DNA of 64,000 nucleotides from positions 66,788 to 130,787 of the forward strand of contig CALFXJ010000055.1 of NCBI GenBank assembly GCA_937958105.1. The letters run 5' to 3'. The notes under the pieces are model-generated. The model saw nothing but the letters and a program-made list of their open reading frames with translations, did not search any database and had not been told where the DNA came from. Below, piece by piece: positions 34,832 through 41,493 of this stretch. Within the stretch, counting starts at the first letter, position 1. Each line of letters starts with the position of its first letter. The translations under genes were made by a program, and so were the position numbers. This DNA is from an uncultured Cellvibrio sp. GTDB lineage: Bacteria > Pseudomonadota > Gammaproteobacteria > Pseudomonadales > Cellvibrionaceae.

Positions 34832-35110
34832 TTATGGGCAGCCTCGCGGCTCGGCCTGTTCCATAGCCTGCCGCACATGTTCGGGCAATAGATCATAGTA
34901 GGAGGGCTGATTACGCTGGTCGGGTTTCGAGGCCAGATCCATCTCGGTTTCCAGCTTGTGAAGCTGAACCAGGGAGTCGCGATAGAAGTGTTGCAGTCGC
35001 CCCCACAGCTTGCCCAGGGCACGAGCTAGCTTCGGCAAGTCCTGCGGTCCAACCACCACCAGTGCCAACACGGCGAGAAACATCAGTTCTGCCCATCCGA
35101 GGTCCAACAT
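34832..35110 (-). CDS. tatB: TatB-like twin-arginine translocation protein, orphan gene
   Basis: This 92-residue protein begins LDLGWAELMFLAVLALVVVGPQDLPKLARALG: a short membrane helix, the Gly-Pro hinge and an amphipathic helix, as in TatA/TatB. The first residues (LDLGWAEL with Glu in the membrane segment) are TatB-like rather than TatA-like. TatB forms the substrate receptor with TatC. No tatA or tatC is adjacent, which is unusual because these genes normally form an operon. The tail is short for TatB. It may be a second copy serving with a main Tat operon elsewhere. Confidence 0.8.
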   Translation of the reverse strand: MLDLGWAELMFLAVLALVVVGPQDLPKLARALGKLWGRLQHFYRDSLVQLHKLETEMDLASKPDQRNQPSYYDLLPEHVRQAMEQAEPRGCP

Positions 35111-35298
35111 AAGTCGCCCGCTATTATTGTGATTCAGGAGTTTGTGTCGGTAGATTGACAGGTAAATGTGAATAAATCGGGACGAGCAGGTGCAGACTTA
35201 AGAAAATCTAATTTTGACAGTGAGCCACCAGCTCAGGTTAAAATCCGCTGGCATGCGATTTGCCTGTCTTATCAACAATCCTCAGGAACCGGTTTATT

Positions 35299-37071
35299 TT
35301 GGACGCGAGTACTATCAACACCATTCTTCTTATTGGAGCCATCCTGGTTGCCGCCAGCATCCTTGTTAGTTCGCTCTCATCGCGCCTGGGCATTCCCATT
35401 CTGGTGATCTTCCTCGGTGTGGGGATGGTTGCCGGCGTGGACGGTGTCGGTGGTATCGTCTTCAATAACTATCCGCTTGCCTATCTGGTGAGCAACCTGG
35501 CACTGGCCATCATCCTGCTTGATGGCGGCATGCGCACCCGCGCGGCCACCTTCCGCGTGGCACTCTGGCCAGCCCTGTCGCTCGCGACCCTGGGGGTAGT
35601 CATCACTGCAGGACTCACCGGTGTCCTGGCTGCATGGCTGTTTAATCTGGATCTCATTCAAGGCCTGCTGATCGGGGCCATCGTTGGATCAACGGATGCG
35701 GCGGCGGTCTTTTCGCTGCTTGGCGGTCGTGGCTTGAACGAACGGGTCAGTGCGACCCTGGAGATCGAATCCGGTAGCAACGATCCAATGGCGATGTTCC
35801 TGACCATCGCCCTGATTGACATGATTGCTGCCGGTCAAAGTGAATTCAGCGTGGGGTTCCTGGTACAGCTGGTACAGCAGTTCGGCCTTGGTATCCTGCT
35901 GGGCCTGGTGGGCGGCTGGCTGTTACTGCAGATCATCAACCGCGTCCAGCTGGCTACTGGCCTTTACCCGCTGCTGGCCGTCAGCGGCGGACTGATCATC
36001 TATGCCGTTGCCACCGCCGTGGGCGGCAGCGGTATCCTCTCTGCCTACCTGTGCGGGTTATTGTTGGGCAATCGCCCGATCCGCAATCGCTACGGCATCC
36101 TGCACATGTTCGACGGCATGGCATGGCTCAGCCAGATCGGGATGTTCCTGGTGCTTGGCCTGTTGCTGACGCCCAGCCAGTTGCTTCCCATCGCCCTGCC
36201 AGCTCTGGCGCTGGCGTTATGGATGATCCTGTTTGCTCGCCCCCTGTCGGTCCTCATCGGTCTACTGCCGTTTCGGAATTTCAACTGGCGGGAGCGCACG
36301 TTTATTTCATGGGTCGGATTACGCGGTGCAGTTCCGGTGATTCTCGCCGTGTTTCCGATGATGGCCGGCCTAGAAAATGCTCAGCTGTTCTTCAATGTTG
36401 CTTTCTTTATCGTGCTGGTGTCGCTGTTACTGCAGGGCACCACTCTGACCTTTGCTGCCCGCAAAGCTAATGTGGTAGTGCCTTCCATCCCCATGCCTTT
36501 TTTAAGGGCCGGCCTGGAGATCCATCTTACAAGCCAATGGGAGATGTTTATTTACAAGCTCGGTGCAGATAAATGGTTCATCGGAGCGGAGCTGCGTGAA
36601 TTACAAATGCCCGAAAATACGCGGATCGCTGCGCTGTTTCGCAATCAGGAGTTGCTCCATCCTTCCGGGAGTACGCGTCTGATGGCAGGGGATATTCTCT
36701 GTGTGATGGGGCACGAATACGACCTGCCCTCATTGGGCAAATTATTCAGCGAAGCGCCCCAGCGCAACCTCGACATGAGTTTCTTCGGCGACTTTATCCT
36801 GGAAGCTGACGCAGAGCTGCAGGATCTGGCCACCCTGTACGCTTTTAGTCTGGGAGAGTTGGACGGACAGCGGACGCTCGGTTCTCTCATGACCCAGATG
36901 ACTGGTGGCAAGCCGGTAGTAGGAGATCACGCCGAATGGAATGGAATGGTGTGGACCATTGTGGAGATGGACGGTAACAAGGTGCGTAAGGTCGGTGTAA
37001 AACCCGCTGTCCGCAAGCCCGTGCCTCCAGCTCCGCCAGTACCTCCTGCACCGCCTGCTTCTGCGGCTTAA
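35299..37071 (+). CDS. cvrA: Potassium/proton antiporter CvrA (NhaP2)
   Basis: This inner-membrane antiporter keeps cell volume and K+ balance at low osmolarity. The protein has about 12 helices, with conserved GSTDAAAVFSLLGG, ESGSNDPMA and LCGLLLGNRPIRNRYG segments, then a cytoplasmic TrkA-C/CorC-like regulatory region (GADKWFIGAELREL). It follows E. coli CvrA closely over its length. The best start is TTG 35299: the product then begins DASTINT like the E. coli protein, and AGGAA lies 10 bp upstream. This gives 590 residues. The C-terminal tail is unusual, with a Pro/Ala-rich PPAPPVPPAPP stretch. It stands alone. Confidence 0.93.
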   Translation: MDASTINTILLIGAILVAASILVSSLSSRLGIPILVIFLGVGMVAGVDGVGGIVFNNYPLAYLVSNLALAIILLDGGMRTRAATFRVALWPALSLATLGVVITAGLTGVLAAWLFNLDLIQGLLIGAIVGSTDAAAVFSLLGGRGLNERVSATLEIESGSNDPMAMFLTIALIDMIAAGQSEFSVGFLVQLVQQFGLGILLGLVGGWLLLQIINRVQLATGLYPLLAVSGGLIIYAVATAVGGSGILSAYLCGLLLGNRPIRNRYGILHMFDGMAWLSQIGMFLVLGLLLTPSQLLPIALPALALALWMILFARPLSVLIGLLPFRNFNWRERTFISWVGLRGAVPVILAVFPMMAGLENAQLFFNVAFFIVLVSLLLQGTTLTFAARKANVVVPSIPMPFLRAGLEIHLTSQWEMFIYKLGADKWFIGAELRELQMPENTRIAALFRNQELLHPSGSTRLMAGDILCVMGHEYDLPSLGKLFSEAPQRNLDMSFFGDFILEADAELQDLATLYAFSLGELDGQRTLGSLMTQMTGGKPVVGDHAEWNGMVWTIVEMDGNKVRKVGVKPAVRKPVPPAPPVPPAPPASAA

Positions 37072-37108
37072 TAGGGAAAGCCGGTAGCCGTCCCGCCTGC
37101 GCTATCGG

Positions 37109-37888
37109 CTAATGGATCCGCTGCTCCTCTGGTCGTAGCGTCAGCACCTCAAAACCATCTCTCGTCACCGCCACGGTATGCTCCCACTGCGCCGAGAGCT
37201 TTTTATCCCGGGTAACCACCGTCCAGCCATCCTTCAGGGTTTTAACACGGTGGTCGCCCTGGTTGATCATCGGCTCAATGGTGAACACCATCCCTTCGGT
37301 CAGGGTAACGCCAGTACCGGCTTTGCCGTAGTGCAGCACCTGGGGCTCTTCATGCATCTGCCGGCCAATGCCATGTCCGCAGTACTCCCGCACCACACTG
37401 TAACCCGCCGACTCAGCATGACGCTGGATGGTATGCCCGATATCACCCAGACGGGCGCCCGGCCGGACCTGCCTGATGCCGGCCCACATGGCCTCGTAAG
37501 TGGTCTTGACCAGACGCCTCGCTACCGGTGATACCTCGCCAATCATGTACATTTTGCTGGAGTCAGCAATAAAGCCGTTTTTCTCCAGTGTGATGTCCAG
37601 GTTCACGATGCTGCCGGACCTCAGCTTTTCACTCGCCTTGGGCATCCCGTGACAAACCACCTCATTCACGGAGCAGTTGAGGACATACGGATAATCGTAC
37701 TGTCCTTTGCTGGCGGGGCGTGCCTGGAGGTCGTTGACGATGTAGTCCTCCACGCGCTGATTGATCTCCATGGTGGTAACACCTTCGCGGACAACATCAT
37801 CCAGCATCACAAATACCCGTGCGAGCAGCTGGCCGGCGATCCGCATCTTGGCAAGATCTTCGGCGTCTTTAATCCTGATCGAGTTCAT
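37109..37888 (-). CDS. map: Methionine aminopeptidase, type I
   Basis: Map removes the initiator methionine from new proteins. The 259-residue product has the pita-bread metal site residues in NLDITLEKNGFIADSSKMY, GHGIGRQMHEEP and TIEPM segments. In place of the more usual GDT in the first metal motif it reads ADSSKMY, a variation seen in one branch of the type I enzymes. The gene overlaps the upstream ParD-like gene by 20 bp, so the two are translated together. It is not next to rpsB, which suggests a second map copy exists elsewhere. Confidence 0.9.
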   Translation of the reverse strand: MNSIRIKDAEDLAKMRIAGQLLARVFVMLDDVVREGVTTMEINQRVEDYIVNDLQARPASKGQYDYPYVLNCSVNEVVCHGMPKASEKLRSGSIVNLDITLEKNGFIADSSKMYMIGEVSPVARRLVKTTYEAMWAGIRQVRPGARLGDIGHTIQRHAESAGYSVVREYCGHGIGRQMHEEPQVLHYGKAGTGVTLTEGMVFTIEPMINQGDHRVKTLKDGWTVVTRDKKLSAQWEHTVAVTRDGFEVLTLRPEEQRIH

Positions 37889-38087
37889 CTACCAGCTCCA
37901 GCAGTGGGGTGTTGCCGGCTTTCAGCAGCCGCCGGGTCAGCTGTTGGTAATTCAGCGAAGGATAAAGCTCCGCCAGCATGCCAATCCGCATCCAATACTC
38001 CGCCTGCGCGTTGATCGAGCGCGCCATGGCGCGACTGGCCTCGCGGAGGTCTTCATGCAGTTCGTCACTGATTTTTATGATGCCCAT
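37869..38087 (-). CDS. ParD-like antitoxin-domain protein without a partner toxin
   Basis: From ATG 38087 (72 residues) the protein reads MGIIKISDELHEDLREASRAMARSI and continues with QAEYWMRIGMLAELYP, matching the ParD-like ribbon-helix-helix family. Such proteins bind DNA and neutralise toxins, but no RelE/ParE-type toxin gene is adjacent. Instead the 3' end overlaps map by 20 bp. An orphan ParD-like gene tied to map suggests a regulatory or house-keeping use rather than a toxin-antitoxin pair. The frame extends upstream to 38129 but lacks family resemblance there. Confidence 0.8.
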   Translation of the reverse strand: MGIIKISDELHEDLREASRAMARSINAQAEYWMRIGMLAELYPSLNYQQLTRRLLKAGNTPLLELVDELDQD

Positions 38088-38215
38088 AATGTTCGTATGT
38101 GCGCGCTGGCAATACCCTTTTACAAACACAGTAATGGCGCTGAACGTAAAGGTAGAATAGATTCCTAAAAATACAAAAAAATAGCGTCATAAGGCGCTGG
38201 ACCGAGAAACAACGC

Positions 38216-38515
38216 TTGGCTACTCACCACCCCAAGTGCCGCCACTTATCAGAGGCCATTCATTTAACGGAGCTTATGCACCTTTTAAGTGCAGCATACA
38301 AAGCAACGAACCAAGACAGAATGCTCGACATAGCCAGGAAGGAGAATATTCGGCGTATCGGCGCAGCCGCCAAACTATTTACTGAGGCAGGATTGATGGT
38401 GTTGAGTGCAACCATCTCCCCACTGCGCGCGATGCGCGACGAAGTGCAGCAAGCCTGCGCGGAGGTAATCATTAATTACCTCCGCGCCCATGGTTATCTG
38501 GCAGCAATCCCATGA
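38216..38515 (+). pseudogene. Fragment resembling adenylylsulfate kinase (cysC)
   Basis: Residues 36-77 of this 99-codon frame (bases 38321-38446) read RKENIRRIGAAAKLF and then EAGLMVLSATISPLRAMRDEV. This is strikingly like the RRENIRRVGELAKLM, then AGLIVLTAFISPxRAERxxVR region of APS kinases. The N-terminal Walker A loop (GLSGSGKST) and most of the rest are absent, so it cannot be a working kinase. The frame opens at a TTG and also has ATG 38276 with GGAG only three bases ahead. It is best explained as a decayed remnant, possibly from a transferred sulphate gene; expression as a short peptide cannot be excluded. Confidence 0.6.
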
Positions 38516-38528
38516 CTGCCTTTTGTAT

Positions 38529-39266
38529 TCACTGAATTCGGACCGGTATCTTTCGGGTCAGCGTAATGTCGCCCTGAGTCGGATTGATGCTCGCCTGATA
38601 AGCCAGCACCTCCACTCCCATGGCCACCGCTTCGCGCAGGTATTTACCATAGACCGGGTCGATGCCATCGGCGGGTTCGACCCATTCAATGCCAGTGTGC
38701 TGGACGCAGAAGAGTAAAACGGCGCGATAGCCCTGTTGCACCATCGCCATCAGCTCGCGCAGGTGCTTGCTGCCCCGGTCGCTGATGGCGTCGGGAAACA
38801 GCCCCTGCCCCGGCGCCTCCATGAGGGTTACGCTTTTGACTTCGACATAACAGGGGCGGGGATCGTGGGCAGCGCCCTCCAGCAAAAAGTCGATGCGTGA
38901 CTTTTCCTCGCCATATACCACTTCCCTTCTGACGGAGGTATAGCCCACCAGCTCCTCAATAATCCCAGCGGCAATGGCGAGCTGCACGAGACTGTTTGCC
39001 CGGCCGGTATTTACGCCCGCGAGGTGGCCTCCGGGGGTAGTCACTACTTCCAGCGTATGGGCATATTTACGTTTTGGGTTATCCGAGGTGGAGTACCAGC
39101 AGGGAGTGGAGGGCAGGACGCAGTTGCGCATGGAGCCGGTGTTGGGGCAGTGCAAGGTGATGACATGGCCATCGGCAAGGCGGACATCCACCATAAATCG
39201 TTTATAGCGTTTGAGCAGTTCCGCTGCCTGCCAGGGCGGCAATGCGGGCTGGGTCGATGACGACAT
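38529..39266 (-). CDS. sfsA: SfsA family nuclease (sugar fermentation stimulation protein)
   Basis: The 245-residue product has the SfsA hallmarks: KRYKRFMVDVRLADGHVI, CPNTGSM, the nuclease-like core SRIDFLL, CYVEVKSVTL and FPDAISDRGSKHLREL. SfsA was named for stimulating maltose genes in E. coli and is now regarded as a nuclease of the restriction-like fold. The gene lies directly upstream of dksA but in the opposite direction, as in Pseudomonas and many relatives. Start ATG 39266 follows a family-typical N-terminus. Confidence 0.92.
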   Translation of the reverse strand: MSSSTQPALPPWQAAELLKRYKRFMVDVRLADGHVITLHCPNTGSMRNCVLPSTPCWYSTSDNPKRKYAHTLEVVTTPGGHLAGVNTGRANSLVQLAIAAGIIEELVGYTSVRREVVYGEEKSRIDFLLEGAAHDPRPCYVEVKSVTLMEAPGQGLFPDAISDRGSKHLRELMAMVQQGYRAVLLFCVQHTGIEWVEPADGIDPVYGKYLREAVAMGVEVLAYQASINPTQGDITLTRKIPVRIQ

Positions 39267-39621
39267 AACTCACGTGTTCTCCGGTAACTATCAAGTCGGG
39301 AAGCATACCACCGCATTTCCCTTCTTTCGAATCGCCAATTTCCCCCTCCTGGCCCTCCGGCCCCGATAGTCGATAATGTCTCAAAATTGCAACAAAACGA
39401 GCCGTCTGGTGGTCAATTGTCCGTTATGTTCTATCTTTTAAGGGGTATTTAAAAAGTGCTGGCACCAGCTATTGTTATCTGGTAGCTTGCCTCCCCTTAA
39501 ATTCTGAGTGCTGCCCCGGATGGTTTTGCATCAATACCGCCCGTCTGGCAGCATCAGGCTTGAGGCGGCACCAGTGCCGTATATCTGCTGGATTGTAGAA
39601 GTTAGACGAGGCGCCCAAATC
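39267..39621. promoter_or_regulatory. 355-bp divergent intergenic region between sfsA and dksA
   Basis: No gene was found. Two short palindromes stand out: GCTGG-CA-CCAGC at 39458-39469 and CGGCAC-CA-GTGCCG at 39566-39579. They may be operators for dksA, whose promoter must lie here. The frame of dksA stays open upstream to 39508 but has no family similarity there. No promoter hexamers could be assigned with confidence. Confidence 0.4.
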
Positions 39622-40065
39622 ATGCCGAAAAGTTCAACGAATACCGAAACCTTCGCTCTGCGTCCCTTTGTGCCTTACAAGGAGAAGAAAGGCGAGGAAT
39701 ACATGAATGCTAATCAGAAGGAGCACTTCAAACAGCTGCTGCTGAACTGGAAGATGGAACTCATGGAAGAAGTGGATCGCACCATGAGCCACATGAAAGA
39801 TGAAGCAGCTAACTTTCCTGACCCTGCCGACCGTGCAAGCCAGGAAGAAGAGTTCAGCCTGGAGCTGCGCACTCGTGATCGCGAGCGCAAACTGATCAAG
39901 AAGATCGACAGCACCATGGAACTGATCGAAAACGACGACTATGGCTTCTGTAATGCCTGCGGCGTCGAGATTGGCATTCGTCGTCTGGAAGCGCGGCCTA
40001 CCGCCACTCTCTGTGTAGACTGCAAAACCCTGGACGAAATCAAAGAGAAGCAAATCGGCGGTTGA
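39622..40065 (+). CDS. dksA: RNA polymerase-binding transcription factor DksA
   Basis: DksA binds in the secondary channel of RNA polymerase and works with ppGpp in the stringent response. The product has 147 residues: a coiled-coil with the acidic tip (DPADRASQEEEFSLELR) and a C-terminal four-cysteine zinc finger (CNAC, then CVDC). The start is ATG 39622 (MPKSSTN), giving the usual length. gluQ lies downstream after a hairpin, an arrangement conserved in many gammaproteobacteria. Confidence 0.97.
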   Translation: MPKSSTNTETFALRPFVPYKEKKGEEYMNANQKEHFKQLLLNWKMELMEEVDRTMSHMKDEAANFPDPADRASQEEEFSLELRTRDRERKLIKKIDSTMELIENDDYGFCNACGVEIGIRRLEARPTATLCVDCKTLDEIKEKQIGG

Positions 40066-40132
40066 TACCGCAGTCTTAAAATAAGTAATAACGCCAGTAT
40101 AGAAATACTGAAGAGAAAACAAATCAGCAAAA

Positions 40133-40154
40133 AAGGGAGCCTGCGGGCTCCCTT
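40133..40154 (+). terminator. Hairpin between dksA and gluQ
   Basis: AAGGGAGCC, loop TGCG, GGCTCCCTT: a perfect 9-bp stem, followed by a weakly T-rich stretch. In Shigella and E. coli, gluQ is reached by partial read-through of a terminator at the same place; the same may hold here. Confidence 0.7.
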
Positions 40155-40168
40155 CTGCTTTCCGGCCT

Positions 40169-41179
40169 ATGATCAGATCACTCGCCGCCCTGGCTCCCGT
40201 CACACCCATCGACACCGCCATCACCTATGTCGGACGCTTCGCGCCTTCGCCTACCGGCCCTCTGCACTTCGGATCGCTGGTCAGCGCGCTGGCAAGCTAC
40301 CTGCATGCCCATGCACATCAGGGGCTGTGGCTGGTGCGCATGGAGGATCTCGATCCGCCCCGTGAACAGGCGGGTGCAGCCGACGCCATCCTGCGCTGCC
40401 TGGAGGCGCACCAACTGCACTGGGACGGGCCGGTGCTCTACCAAAGCCAGCGACTGGACGCCTATGACGAGGTGCTCTCAGCACTGCGCCGCGAAGGTCT
40501 GCTCTATGCCTGTGACTGTACTCGCCAGGATCTCCAGGCCATGGGGGGAATTTACAATGGCCGTTGCCGGCGCAGGAACATCGACCTCTCCCGCCCCCAT
40601 GCATGGCGACTGAAACTGTACGACTTACCGCAACCCTATGCAGCGCTGGACGAGGTGGTGTTTTTTAAGGACCTGATTCAGGGGGAACAGCGGCAGGATC
40701 TGCGCCTTAAAGCCGGGGATCAGATCCTCAAGCGCAAGGACCACCTGTTTGCCTATCAACTGGCAGTGGTCACCGACGATATTGCCCAGCAGGTAACCCA
40801 CATCATCCGCGGGCAGGATCTGCTGGAGGTTACCGCCCGCCAGATTTTTCTGTTCCGCCTGCTGGGAGTCCAAGCTGAATCCTCGCCGGGAGTTCCATCG
40901 GAAGCTACCTTGGGAAGAAAGCTACCTGAGTTCGGCCACGTCCCCCTGGTTCTCAACCATTGCGGACAGAAGCTCAGCAAGCAAAACCTGGCTCCGCCGC
41001 TGGACGATAGCCGGGCGGGCAACAATCTATGGCACGCGCTGGAGTTTTTAGGGCAGAATCCACCACCGACATTAGAAAATGCCAGCGCGGCCGACGTATT
41101 GGCATGGGGCAAGCAGCACTGGGACATGCGCCTGCTCCAGCCGGACAATCGCACAGCCAGCGACTGCAAAACCAATTGA
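40169..41179 (+). CDS. gluQ: Glutamyl-Q tRNA(Asp) synthetase
   Basis: GluQ is a tRNA-synthetase paralogue without an anticodon-binding domain; it attaches glutamate to the queuosine base of tRNA(Asp). The 336-residue product has YVGRFAPSPTGPLHFGSL (the HIGH-like signature), a zinc site (CDC and the following IYNGRC region) and a degenerate KMSKS-like loop (QKLSKQN). It is somewhat longer at the C-terminus than the usual 300 residues. It lies directly downstream of dksA and upstream of the cbr genes, matching the order in Pseudomonas. Confidence 0.93.
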   Translation: MIRSLAALAPVTPIDTAITYVGRFAPSPTGPLHFGSLVSALASYLHAHAHQGLWLVRMEDLDPPREQAGAADAILRCLEAHQLHWDGPVLYQSQRLDAYDEVLSALRREGLLYACDCTRQDLQAMGGIYNGRCRRRNIDLSRPHAWRLKLYDLPQPYAALDEVVFFKDLIQGEQRQDLRLKAGDQILKRKDHLFAYQLAVVTDDIAQQVTHIIRGQDLLEVTARQIFLFRLLGVQAESSPGVPSEATLGRKLPEFGHVPLVLNHCGQKLSKQNLAPPLDDSRAGNNLWHALEFLGQNPPPTLENASAADVLAWGKQHWDMRLLQPDNRTASDCKTN

Positions 41180-41225
41180 TCCGCCCGAACGGGCACACAC
41201 TGAATCGGCAACGGGGAAATTCATC

Positions 41226-41420
41226 ATGACCAATCAACGCCTTGTCATCTTACTGTTGCTTATCGCCTATATTTTTTCGCCCACCCTGTTTACCTGGATT
41301 ATTAACCCTGAAGGCGCCTGGTACCGGCCCTATATCATGTGGGTTCTGGTGATCATCATTGCCTTCGTCATCCAGTTGCGCAAAAAGCCCTCAATCAGCC
41401 GTCGCCATCTGCACGACTGA
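41226..41420 (+). CDS. cbrX: Small two-helix membrane protein upstream of cbrA (CbrX-like)
   Basis: From ATG 41226 the product has 64 residues and two hydrophobic helices (LVILLLLIAYIFSPTLFTW and IMWVLVIIIAFVI) ending in a basic tail. In Pseudomonas a small membrane protein gene, cbrX, lies immediately before cbrA and is translationally linked to it. Position, size and topology fit that gene; sequence identity could not be checked. It is separated from cbrA by 73 bp. The frame is open upstream inside gluQ, but this ATG is the natural start. Confidence 0.65.
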   Translation: MTNQRLVILLLLIAYIFSPTLFTWIINPEGAWYRPYIMWVLVIIIAFVIQLRKKPSISRRHLHD

Positions 41421-41493
41421 CAACAGGGCGACCACCACAGTCCCTTGAGATATTCATCCCGAAAAGTATTTACCACGAAAAGAATCAACCACC

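Noticed and set aside
39459..39476. Sigma54-like TGGCAC...TTGTT upstream of dksA
   Set aside because: Spacing between the GG and the GT is one base too long and the -12 GC is missing.
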